A stretch of 64,000 nt of DNA from Parvibaculum sp039973015. Its GTDB lineage: Bacteria > Pseudomonadota > Alphaproteobacteria > Parvibaculales > Parvibaculaceae. This document shows positions 26,066 to 34,015 of this stretch, piece after piece. The notes below the pieces were generated by a model, which saw nothing but the letters and a program-made list of their open reading frames with translations, was not told the origin of the DNA and ran no database searches. Numbering within the stretch: the stretch's first letter is position 1; every line of letters begins with the position of its first letter. Made by a program: the position numbers and the translations under genes. The stretch is from assembly GCF_039973015.1 (NCBI RefSeq), contig NZ_JBDWLT010000010.1, forward strand, positions 372,001-436,000. Direction: 5' to 3'.

Positions 26066-26704
26066 CTATCCCCTGCCGGCCAGAAAATGACCGAGCCACG
26101 TCTCGGGGCCGTCATGGGCGCAGTCTTCAGGCCCATCTTCCATTTTCCTGTCTTCTGCCAGGCGCCATGCCTCTCCGTCACGAACCATCCTGACCGCTCG
26201 CGCAGGCCTTGCATTCGTGTCTCGCCAGACCGCATTCATTTCCTTCCCGCTTTCGACCGACACCTCCCACGGTATGTCCGGATCGAAACGGAGGGATGGA
26301 TCCTTGATGAGGCGCATCGTTCCCGGTCCCTTGAGCGCATCCAGTACACGGGGCACCAGGTCGAGGTGAATGAGATAAGCTCTGTCGCCGCGCCAATGCG
26401 CTCGCCAGGAAGGTATTCGACGCGGGAAGACGAAAGCCGCTGCCTCTTCCTCACGGTCGGCATATTGGCTGGCGACGTGCTGAGCCAGGCGCATTGGCCC
26501 GGTCTTGCTGAGTGCGAAGACCCATTTGCGGTAGCGCTGGTCGGCGGCCACGGCACTCGCGGGAATGTTCGACTGAAGAAATTTCATGAGTTGGCCGGAA
26601 TCACCGAAGAGCGCCGTTGCAACAAGCGACATTGAGCCCGTAAGGACGATGGTGTCTTCTCTGATGTCGCTCAGGGAAGCTGAAACGACCGGTTTCTTCT
26701 TCAC
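26066..26704 (-). CDS. Hypothetical protein, 212 residues
   Basis: The start is GTG, directly preceded by GGAGGAAACC. The protein has no clear signal peptide; an N-terminal stretch (TIVLTGSMSLVATALFG) is mildly hydrophobic. It is rich in Arg, Trp and Asp in the C-terminal half (FVFPRRIPSWRAHWRGDRAYLIHLDLVPRVLDAL). I recognise no family. It lies between, and antiparallel to, two paralogous repeat lipoproteins. Confidence 0.6.
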   Translation of the reverse strand: MKKKPVVSASLSDIREDTIVLTGSMSLVATALFGDSGQLMKFLQSNIPASAVAADQRYRKWVFALSKTGPMRLAQHVASQYADREEEAAAFVFPRRIPSWRAHWRGDRAYLIHLDLVPRVLDALKGPGTMRLIKDPSLRFDPDIPWEVSVESGKEMNAVWRDTNARPARAVRMVRDGEAWRLAEDRKMEDGPEDCAHDGPETWLGHFLAGRG

Positions 26705-27161
26705 GGTTTCCTCCTGGGTTCCGGCGGAGGAACTCTCTTCGTTTTGCTGTAAGGCCGAAAGCGGCGCCCGCCTTCATGTCGAAGACGGGCGCCTTCTTCC
26801 CTTGCAGAGGCGTTCGGCCCGGTCGGCGGTTTCCCTGGGTGAGGGATGCTGCATCGAGATCGAGAAGAACCTTCATGACCGAAATGACAGCCGGGAAACC
26901 GGCGGGGATTTGAAGCTCCCGCAACGGAAGTACGATGTTCTGATCGTTGCAGCGGCGCTCTGCCTGAGTCCATCGGCATTACAAAGAATTACACTCACAC
27001 GAGAACTCAGAACCGGTTGCACGGCAAGGACTCTCGTGTTCCGGACATTCGTATACGGACAAACATTCAGCCTGTCTCGGCCGCCGGACATATCGCCACA
27101 TTTCTCTACATCGTCTCTCCCGATGAATTTGCTACGCAAGTTCACACGGGAGGAAGTAGTC
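26705..27161. promoter_or_regulatory. Divergent intergenic region before lipoprotein paralog 3
   Basis: About 457 bases, with no supported gene, separate the starts of the hypothetical gene and lipoprotein paralog 3 and should hold both promoters. An open frame runs through it into the lipoprotein gene, but its codon content is atypical. No clear operator was seen. Confidence 0.4.
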
Positions 27162-28079
27162 ATGAGATCATCATTCATTGCGTTGTTCGTCGCCGGCGCG
27201 CTTGCGGGTTGTTCAGGTGGAAGCGGAGATCCGTCCTCGATTTCGGCAGGATCTTCTCCTTCGAGTTCCGCTCTTGGCGGTACACAGCTTGGTCTGTCCG
27301 GTGAAGGCGGCGTCTCCGATTCGGTACTCGGAGTTGACGTTCTGTCGCCGCTGCTTGGCGATGGCGGCCTGGCCGGGTCGACAGCAGGTGGAGGCGACGA
27401 GGGGCTCCTCGCAGGCGCTCTTTCGACCGAGGCATTGACCTCCGTTCCCATACTCGGCGACGTGGTGGGACAGCTTCCTATCGAAGACGGCCTTTTACCA
27501 GCTGAGGCTCAGGCCGCGCTCATCGACGGCCTCGATCAGATCGGATCGCAGGTTCCGCCCCTTGGCGTTTCGGGCGAAGGCGGCCTTGGCGAAGATCTTC
27601 TGGGTTACGACCTCACGGGCGCGCTTGTCGGGATGGAAGGCGGGCTTGTTCCCAGTCTTCTTTCCGGCGGCGGTGAAGCTCAGCTTGGCAATATAGCGCC
27701 CGAAGACAGCGCGCCGCTTGCGCCGGTGGGTGACCTCGCGCGAGGCATAATCGAGGGAGCACAGGCAGATTCAAGCAACGGTAATCTGAACGCTCTGGAG
27801 CCGGTCATCAGCCCGGTTCTGCTGGGCCTTCTGGGCGCAGGCGGTGGCAGCCCTGTTGGGGGCGTTCCGCTGCCGGACTTGCCGCTCGAACAACTCAGCC
27901 CCGTTCTCGAGCCTGTTGGGAGCCTTGCAACGCAGGTTCTCTCGGTGCCGTTGCTGCCGGATGGAACGACCGGCATGGATATCGCTATGCCGCTTGTTTT
28001 GGGACCAGTGGCCGGCATCGCCGACGCGACGCTGCCGCTTGAGACGGTGAGTGACGTTCTGATCACGGTAATGCCGTAG
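27162..28079 (+). CDS. Glycine-rich repeat lipoprotein, paralog 3
   Basis: The 305-residue protein starts at MRSSFIALFV after GGGAGGAAG; the open frame reaches far upstream, but the lipobox (GALAGC, Cys 17) fixes this start. It has the two family modules (QLGLSGEGGVSDSVLGVD...GGGDEGLLAG; PLGVSGEGGLGEDLLGYD...GGGEAQLG), a PLAPVGDL motif and an extended C-terminal half ending in PLVLGPVAGIADATLPLETV. It is followed after 47 bases by a DUF1302 outer-membrane protein, very probably as an operon, which supports an envelope role. Confidence 0.7.
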   Translation: MRSSFIALFVAGALAGCSGGSGDPSSISAGSSPSSSALGGTQLGLSGEGGVSDSVLGVDVLSPLLGDGGLAGSTAGGGDEGLLAGALSTEALTSVPILGDVVGQLPIEDGLLPAEAQAALIDGLDQIGSQVPPLGVSGEGGLGEDLLGYDLTGALVGMEGGLVPSLLSGGGEAQLGNIAPEDSAPLAPVGDLARGIIEGAQADSSNGNLNALEPVISPVLLGLLGAGGGSPVGGVPLPDLPLEQLSPVLEPVGSLATQVLSVPLLPDGTTGMDIAMPLVLGPVAGIADATLPLETVSDVLITVMP

Positions 28080-28126
28080 CGGGCACGAGGGGAGTGCCTG
28101 TCGCTGCGAAGAGGGAGGAAGTGCTT

Positions 28127-30124
28127 ATGAAGAAACGCATCTTGCAACTGTGGATGCCGTTGGCCGTTCTTGCGGGTGCGGCAACCGCAGCCCAGGCGGT
28201 GCAGATCGAAGCCGGGCCTGTCGATATTTCGATTTCGACGACGGTGTCTGCCGGTGCGAGTGTTCGTACCTCGGAACAGAGCTGCGAATACATCTCCGTG
28301 TTCAACGGCGGTTGCTATGCGCCGGGCGGCACCGACTACGATGTGAATTCCGACGACGGCAACGTGAACGTCGAGCGGGGCGAGTTCATCGCGGCGCCGG
28401 TGAAAATCATCTCGGAAGCGGATATCAAATATGACAGGTTTGGTTTCTTCGTCCGCGCCAAGGCTTTCTACGATTATATCGGCGATCAGGTACTTGGTCA
28501 TGGGGGCGGCAAATACGGACCCGTCGCAGCGCCTTACGACCAGCGGCGTGAACTGGACGACCAGTTCCGGGGTGACGACGCGCTGAACCTTCAGGCACGC
28601 TCCGTCGACCTGCTCGATGCTTTCGCTTACGGCAATTTCCTTGTGGCCGACATGCCGGCTTCCGTGCGCATCGGCCGCCAGGCGGTAAACTGGGGTGAGA
28701 GCCTCTTCATTCCCGGCGGTGTTTCAGCTTACCTTCCGCTCGACGTTTCGGCTCTTGTGCGGCCCGGCGTGGAGTTGAAGGAAGTCTTCCTGCCGCAGAG
28801 TTCGATCTTTGCGAGTATCGGCCTTCCCGCAAACCTCACTTTCGAAGCGCAATATGTTTTCCAGTGGGAGGAATCCGTTCTTCCTGCCTGCGGCAGCTTC
28901 TTCTCGCCAAGCGACGCGGCCGCTGCTGGTTGCCGCTACGCTCTCTCGGGCGGTGAAGTCTATAATGTCGGCGGCGGTTTGAGTGGTACGCCGACGGCCT
29001 TCGTGCCGCGTGCGCGCGACGAGGAGGCCCGTGACCAGGGCCAGTATGGCTTTGCGCTGCGTTATTACGCCGACTGGCTTAATCATGGCACGGAGCTTTC
29101 GAGCTATTTCGTGAACTTCCATTCGAAGCTGCCTTTCGGCACGACCACGGCGACCGTACCGACAGGCACAACGGCTGTTCTGCAGGTTTTCTGTAATCCG
29201 GCTGTGCCCGGATCTCTCTCCGGCCCGAGCTGCACCAGCGCCGTTCCGGGTCTCACCGACGATGCGGGCCGCCCGGTTTCCTTTGGACAGGGCATCTTCG
29301 CCCAGGCCGCGGGCGACAATAAGCGGCTCGTTGTGCAGTACCCCGAAGACATCAAGATGTTCGGTGCCAGCTTCAACACGACGATCCCCGTCATCGGTGA
29401 TGCGACGGCTTTGTCCGGCGAACTTGCCTATTTCCCGGATATGCCCTTCCAGGTCGACTCGTCGGAAATCGTCGGTGCCGACATTGAAAACTTCGGCTAT
29501 ACGCCGGGACCGGGCGAGCCCGACTACTATCAGGGTGCACCCGTCACGCCTGGCTCCGTAATCCCCGGCTCCCGTCGAATGGAAGCGCTGCATGGTCAGC
29601 TCTATACGCTGAGCACGCTGACGCCCTCCGACCCGATCGTCAGCGCGCTGCAAGGCAATCTCTTGATCCTGGTCGCGAATGTGGGCTTCCAGTATCTGCC
29701 GGATGCGGAGGGAAGCCGTCTGGCTATCCCGCGCTCGGGTGAAACGCACGTCAATCCGGGGTCGGCGGCAACCTATGGTGACAATTGCATCCGTCTCGGT
29801 TCCTGCACGATCACGCCGCAATATGCGACGTCCTTCTCCTGGGGCTACCGCCTGCTGGCTCAGATGGAATATCCCAACGCCTTTGGTACGCCTTACACGC
29901 TGAGCCCCATGCTCATCTGGAGCCATGACGTGAACGGTTATTCCGCGGGCCCGATCGGTCCGGGTTTCGTGGAAGGTAAGAAGGCGGTGACAGTCGGTGT
30001 GACGGGGAGTTATCTCGACCAGTACCGCGTGTCGCTCGACTACACGAACAACTTCGGTGCCGAATATCGCAACGGATCCTACGACAAGGATTTCGTCAGC
30101 ATGACGGCGTCCTACACGTTCTAG
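28127..30124 (+). CDS. DUF1302 outer-membrane protein
   Basis: The 665-residue protein starts after GAGGGAGG, with a signal peptide (residues 1-23, ATAAQA). It has the family features: YDRFGFFVRAKAFYDY near the N-terminus, LQARSVDLLDAFAYGNF, RIGRQAVNWGESLFIPGGVS, long Tyr/Gly-rich beta strands, and a terminal aromatic residue (MTASYTF). DUF1302 proteins are predicted beta-barrel porin-like proteins often found with hydrocarbon or sterol degradation genes. The usual DUF1329 and RND partners are absent here; instead the upstream partner is a repeat lipoprotein. Confidence 0.88.
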   Translation: MKKRILQLWMPLAVLAGAATAAQAVQIEAGPVDISISTTVSAGASVRTSEQSCEYISVFNGGCYAPGGTDYDVNSDDGNVNVERGEFIAAPVKIISEADIKYDRFGFFVRAKAFYDYIGDQVLGHGGGKYGPVAAPYDQRRELDDQFRGDDALNLQARSVDLLDAFAYGNFLVADMPASVRIGRQAVNWGESLFIPGGVSAYLPLDVSALVRPGVELKEVFLPQSSIFASIGLPANLTFEAQYVFQWEESVLPACGSFFSPSDAAAAGCRYALSGGEVYNVGGGLSGTPTAFVPRARDEEARDQGQYGFALRYYADWLNHGTELSSYFVNFHSKLPFGTTTATVPTGTTAVLQVFCNPAVPGSLSGPSCTSAVPGLTDDAGRPVSFGQGIFAQAAGDNKRLVVQYPEDIKMFGASFNTTIPVIGDATALSGELAYFPDMPFQVDSSEIVGADIENFGYTPGPGEPDYYQGAPVTPGSVIPGSRRMEALHGQLYTLSTLTPSDPIVSALQGNLLILVANVGFQYLPDAEGSRLAIPRSGETHVNPGSAATYGDNCIRLGSCTITPQYATSFSWGYRLLAQMEYPNAFGTPYTLSPMLIWSHDVNGYSAGPIGPGFVEGKKAVTVGVTGSYLDQYRVSLDYTNNFGAEYRNGSYDKDFVSMTASYTF

Positions 30125-30127
30125 GAA

Positions 30128-30166
30128 TTTTCTCCGGCTGGATGGCTGCCGTTTGACCGGAGAAAA
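30128..30166. terminator. Hairpin after the DUF1302 gene
   Basis: TTTTCTCCGG and CCGGAGAAAA form a perfect 10-bp stem with a 19-base loop just after the stop codon. The flanking A/T-rich arms could allow it to work in both directions. Confidence 0.55.
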
Positions 30167-30274
30167 TACGACCGGACCAAGAGAGAGGCCACTCTCTGCC
30201 TGAGGCCACAAGCCTGGCCTCGCGTCGCGGCCCGTCCCTGGGAAACCGGGGGCGGGTCGTATCGTTCGGGGTGG

Positions 30275-30925
30275 TCAGGTCTCGCGCGGCGCGAGATAGC
30301 CATGCATCAGCACTTCGAGCACGACATCCGCATAGCGCCGCTGCAAGGTCTCGTCGAGTTCCTCTACGCCATGCACGAATTTGAGTATCGACCGGTTGGC
30401 GAATATCTGTTCGCAGGCACCGAGTGCCGCCATATAGAAGAGTTCCGGGTCGATAGGGCGGATTGTGCCGTCGGCGATACCGGCCTCCATGAGCTCCTTT
30501 GCCGTCCGCGCCAGCGGTTCGGCAAAGAAGGTTGTGATTTCCCGGGCATTCTCCTCGGAGCTGTCGCGCATGAGCGCCGCCAGCAGCCGGTAGAGATAGG
30601 GGCGCAGAAAAAAAGTCCTGATAACGCCGCTGATATGCCGCCGGAGCTTTTCCGCCGGGCTGATGTTGAGGGACAGAAGCCGGTCGAGTTCTCCCAGCGC
30701 CATGGTGGCGTCGCGCTTGGCAAGCGCCAGCAAGAGCCCCTCCTTGCCGCCGAAATAATAGCTCACCAGCGCCACGTTCACTTCGGCGCGTGCCGCAATG
30801 TCGGTGAGCGGCACATCGATGGACTGCCGTTCGCTCATCACCGCGCTGGCTGCCTCCAGCAGCAGATCCCGCACCGCAGGCCTTGGTGGGGCGGCGCGCG
30901 CCTTCCCCTTCTCCTGAGCCTTCAC
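30275..30925 (-). CDS. TetR-family regulator
   Basis: The 216-residue protein has an N-terminal TetR HTH (AVRDLLLEAASAVMSERQSIDVPLTDIAARAEVNVALVSYYFGGKEGLLLAL) and a helical ligand domain of the larger TetR C-terminal type (FFAEPLARTAKELMEAGIADGTIRPIDPELFYMAALGACEQIF). It is divergent from the alcohol dehydrogenase gene. A paired ATTTAAAT palindrome lies directly upstream of its start, so it probably represses itself and the dehydrogenase. Confidence 0.92.
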   Translation of the reverse strand: MKAQEKGKARAAPPRPAVRDLLLEAASAVMSERQSIDVPLTDIAARAEVNVALVSYYFGGKEGLLLALAKRDATMALGELDRLLSLNISPAEKLRRHISGVIRTFFLRPYLYRLLAALMRDSSEENAREITTFFAEPLARTAKELMEAGIADGTIRPIDPELFYMAALGACEQIFANRSILKFVHGVEELDETLQRRYADVVLEVLMHGYLAPRET

Positions 30926-30955
30926 AAAGGTCTCCTTGCTTCCGTCGCTTTTTCG

Positions 30956-30975
30956 ATTTAAATGTAGATTTAAAT
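30956..30975. promoter_or_regulatory. Paired ATTTAAAT palindrome, likely TetR operator
   Basis: Two ATTTAAAT boxes (30956-30963 and 30968-30975) are spaced by four bases, in a 105-base divergent promoter; TTTTAAAT follows directly. Such AT-only symmetry stands out in this GC-rich DNA. The binding partner, the TetR gene at 30275-30925, is inferred from position. Confidence 0.6.
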
Positions 30976-31030
30976 TTTTAAATGCGCCATCAAAAATAAC
31001 CCGTGAACAGCGGGATCAGGGAGGCGGAGG

Positions 31031-32137
31031 ATGAAGGTTACGGCGGCGGTCGCACGGGCACCCGATGCGGATTTCACGATTGAGGAGCTTGAGATCGACG
31101 AGCCCCGCGAAGACGAAATTCTCGTTCGCGTGGTGGGTGTCGGTCTTTGCCATACCGATCTCGTCTTCAAGGCGACCTCGACCATAGCGCCCCCTGCTGT
31201 CTTCGGTCATGAGGGCTCCGGCATTGTTGAAAAGACCGGAAGCGCGGTCAGCAAGGTCGCGCCTGGCGACCGCGTGGCGATCACCTTCCGTTCCTGCGGC
31301 GAGTGCGCCCGCTGCAACCAGGGTCTTCCCGCTTATTGCTACACCATGCCCATGCTGAACTATGCAGGCATGCGCCCTGACGGCACTAAGGCGCTGCATG
31401 GAGCAGGTGAAGACGTCGCGAGCCATTTCTTCGGCCAATCCTCCTTCGCGACTCATTGCATCACCTATGAGCGCAATGTTGTGAAGGCGCCAGAAGGCTT
31501 TCCGCTCGAACTGGCCGGCCCCCTAGGTTGTGGTATCCAGACGGGCGCGGGCGGTATCATGAATTCGCTCGCCTGCCAAAAGGGCTCCTCCGTCCTCATT
31601 CTCGGCGGCGGCGCCGTCGGTCTTTCCGCTGTCATGGGCGCGGTCGTGCAGGGCTGCGAGACGATCATCGTACTCGAGCCGCATCGGGGGCGCCGCGAAC
31701 TTGCTCGCGAACTCGGCGCGACGCATACGCTCGACCCGGCCGAAGCGAAGGATCTCGCCGCTGCGGTGCGCGCGATCCTGCCTGTCGGTATCGACTATGC
31801 CTTCGACACGACCGGCATCCCGGATTTGCTGCAGGCGGTCATGGGCTGCCTTGCGCCTCATGGTACTTTTGGCATCGTCGGCATAGCGCCGCCCGGCACC
31901 CCGGTCCCCGGCGATCTCATGTCGCTCGTCACCTTCGGCCATACGGTCAAGGGCATCATTGAGGGCGACAGCGATCCCGACACGTTCATTCCGAAATTGA
32001 TAGAGCTGCACAATCAGGGAAAACTCCCCTTCGACCGGCTCGTCAAAACCTATCCGCTGAGTGAGATCAACAGCGCCATTGCCGATCAGCATGAAGGCAA
32101 ATGCGTCAAGGTCGTGCTGCTCACGGGCCAGCAATAA
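31031..32137 (+). CDS. Zinc-dependent (aryl-)alcohol dehydrogenase
   Basis: The 368-residue protein is a class III/benzyl-alcohol-dehydrogenase-like MDR enzyme. It has the catalytic zinc ligands (GLCHTD; GHEGSGIVE; the later Cys in GPLGCGIQTGAG), the structural-zinc Cys cluster (CGECARCNQGLPAYC) and the Rossmann motif (LILGGGAVGLSAVMGA). It should oxidise a primary or aryl alcohol to the aldehyde with NAD(P). It is followed by a thiolase and, further on, an aldehyde dehydrogenase, so it is probably the first step of a short alcohol catabolic block under the divergent TetR regulator. Confidence 0.92.
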   Translation: MKVTAAVARAPDADFTIEELEIDEPREDEILVRVVGVGLCHTDLVFKATSTIAPPAVFGHEGSGIVEKTGSAVSKVAPGDRVAITFRSCGECARCNQGLPAYCYTMPMLNYAGMRPDGTKALHGAGEDVASHFFGQSSFATHCITYERNVVKAPEGFPLELAGPLGCGIQTGAGGIMNSLACQKGSSVLILGGGAVGLSAVMGAVVQGCETIIVLEPHRGRRELARELGATHTLDPAEAKDLAAAVRAILPVGIDYAFDTTGIPDLLQAVMGCLAPHGTFGIVGIAPPGTPVPGDLMSLVTFGHTVKGIIEGDSDPDTFIPKLIELHNQGKLPFDRLVKTYPLSEINSAIADQHEGKCVKVVLLTGQQ

Positions 32138-32182
32138 AATCAGATTTGGACAAACAGAACATCGATCCAGGGAGAAATATCA

Positions 32183-33427
32183 ATGTCTGACGCATATATC
32201 ATCGACGCCTGCCGCACACCTCGCGGCATCGGCAAGGTGGGCAAGGGCGCGCTCGCACATCTTCACCCCCAGCACCTTGCGCGCACGGTGCTCGGCGCGC
32301 TTGCTGAACGCAACGACGTCAAGACCGCCGACGTTGAAGATGTCATCTGGGGCACTTCGTCCCAGCGCGGCGCACAGGGCGGCGATATGGGCCGCATGGC
32401 CGCGCTCGACGCGGGCTATGATATCAAGGCCTCGGGCGTGACCCTCGATCGCTTCTGCGGTTCGGGCATCACAACCGTCAACCTGGCGGCAGCGCAGATC
32501 ATGTCCGGCATGGAAGATCTCGTGATTGCAGGTGGCACGGAGATGATGAGCTACACCTCCGCCACCGCCGATGTGAAGACACCGCCGATGATGGATGCAG
32601 GCAATCTGCATCTGCGCAAGCAGCATCCGCAGTCTCAGCAGGGTGTCTGCGCCGATGCGATTGCGACCCTCGAAGGCATCGACCGCAAGGCGGTGGACGA
32701 ACTCGCGCTTACCTCGCAGCAACGTGCGGCGAAGGCCATCGAGGAAGGCCGTTTCAGCAAGTCGCTCGTCACCGTCTACAACGACGATGGCTCCGTCGCA
32801 CTCGATCGCGAAGAATTCCCCCGTCCGACCACGACGATGGAAGGCTTGAGCAACCTGAAGGCGACCTTCGAAGCCTGGGCCGGTATCCCGGTCGACGAGC
32901 AGGGCACGACCTATGGCGATCTTATCCGCCAGAAGTATCCGCAGCTCGAGAAGTTCAACCACATCCACCACGCCGGCAACTCGTCGGGCGTCGTGGACGG
33001 TGCCGCGGCGATCCTGCTTGCCTCGAAGCAGTATGCCGACAAGAACGGCCTGAAGCCGCGTGCGCGCATTGTGGCGACGGCCAATATGGGCGATTGCCCG
33101 ACCCTGATGCTCAACGCGCCGGTGCCTGCCGCCAGGAAGGTGCTGGAGAGGGCCGGTCTCAAGGTCGATGACATCGATCTTTGGGAAATCAACGAGGCGT
33201 TTGCCGTCGTTGCCGAAAAGTTCATCCGCGATCTAAAGCTCGATCGCGACAAGGTGAACGTGAACGGCGGCGCCTGCGCCCTCGGTCACCCGATCGGAGC
33301 CACCGGCTCCATCCTCATCGGCACGGTGCTCGACGAACTTGAGCGCCAGGACAAGCGCTACGGTCTCGTGACCATGTGCGCCGCTGGCGGCATGGCGCCG
33401 GCCGTCATCATCGAACGCATGCAGTAA
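32183..33427 (+). CDS. Acetyl-CoA C-acyltransferase (thiolase)
   Basis: The 414-residue thiolase has nucleophile Cys 92 (RFCGSG), NEAFA, catalytic His in GGACALGHPIGATG and the late Cys in MCAAGGMAPA. The start follows AGGGAGAAA. It cleaves 3-ketoacyl-CoA or condenses acetyl-CoA; its length and sequence fit degradative thiolases of the FadA/AtoB group but do not settle chain-length preference. It is 45 bases after the alcohol dehydrogenase. Confidence 0.93.
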   Translation: MSDAYIIDACRTPRGIGKVGKGALAHLHPQHLARTVLGALAERNDVKTADVEDVIWGTSSQRGAQGGDMGRMAALDAGYDIKASGVTLDRFCGSGITTVNLAAAQIMSGMEDLVIAGGTEMMSYTSATADVKTPPMMDAGNLHLRKQHPQSQQGVCADAIATLEGIDRKAVDELALTSQQRAAKAIEEGRFSKSLVTVYNDDGSVALDREEFPRPTTTMEGLSNLKATFEAWAGIPVDEQGTTYGDLIRQKYPQLEKFNHIHHAGNSSGVVDGAAAILLASKQYADKNGLKPRARIVATANMGDCPTLMLNAPVPAARKVLERAGLKVDDIDLWEINEAFAVVAEKFIRDLKLDRDKVNVNGGACALGHPIGATGSILIGTVLDELERQDKRYGLVTMCAAGGMAPAVIIERMQ

Positions 33428-33493
33428 CAACGAACCGGCGAGGGTCGCGGATCGCCGCGGCCTTCGCTCCATCCGTCGGAGGTTTGCTCTCAA

Positions 33494-33907
33494 ATGACCT
33501 ATACGATCACCGACCTTGCCAACGAATTCGACATTACGCATCGTACGCTCCGTTTCTACGAGGAAAAGGGGCTGATCGAGCCCGAACGCAAGGGACAGAC
33601 GCGGTTTTATTCGAAGCGCGACCGTGCTCGCCTGAAGCTCATTCTTCGCGGCCGCGAAGTGGGGCTGACACTTTATGAAATCCGTCAGATTCTCGACCTC
33701 TACCAGAGCGGTGGAAGCTGCGAAGAGCAGAACCGTCTTGCGGTTTCCTTTTTTCAGAAGCGCCTTGACGCCGCCAAGGCCCAGCGCGCTCAGGTCGATC
33801 ACCAGATCGGCCGGCTGGAAGAGGCATGCGAACGGTTTAGTGGCGATGCCATCGTCGCATCGCGTCCGCGTCACGAGGAACAGGCGCTCCGCACCGGTAC
33901 GCATTGA
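33494..33907 (+). CDS. MerR-family regulator
   Basis: The 137-residue protein has the N-terminal MerR winged helix (YTITDLANEFDITHRTLRFYEEKGLIEPERKGQTRFYSKRDRARLKLI) and a coiled-coil dimerisation helix. It lacks the metal-binding Cys pattern of MerR/ZntR apart from one Cys. The sequence resembles LiuR-like regulators of branched-chain and fatty-acid catabolism. It lies between the thiolase and the aldehyde dehydrogenase genes, which it may control. Confidence 0.9.
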   Translation: MTYTITDLANEFDITHRTLRFYEEKGLIEPERKGQTRFYSKRDRARLKLILRGREVGLTLYEIRQILDLYQSGGSCEEQNRLAVSFFQKRLDAAKAQRAQVDHQIGRLEEACERFSGDAIVASRPRHEEQALRTGTH

Positions 33908-33931
33908 GCTATTGGTGCCGAATCGTCAAAT

Positions 33932-33967
33932 GGGCCGGGTGCGGATAAGCTGCGCCCGGCCTTGTTT
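33932..33967 (+). terminator. Intrinsic terminator after the MerR-type gene
   Basis: GGCCGGG (33933-33939) pairs with CCCGGCC (33955-33961), extended by a GCG/CGC inner stem, and is followed by TTGTTTATT. It separates the MerR gene from the aldehyde dehydrogenase, which therefore likely has its own promoter. Confidence 0.7.
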
Positions 33968-34015
33968 ATTTGTGAGACGCTCCGGCCAACGGAGCCCAAA
34001 GGGAGAAACAGAAGG

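Noticed and set aside
26586..27161. Upstream extension of lipoprotein paralog 3
   Set aside because: The lipobox and strong ribosome binding site fix the start at 27162; the upstream part antisense-overlaps the hypothetical gene.
28724..30211. 495-codon minus-strand frame over the DUF1302 gene
   Set aside because: Antisense shadow; Arg/His-rich and without motifs.
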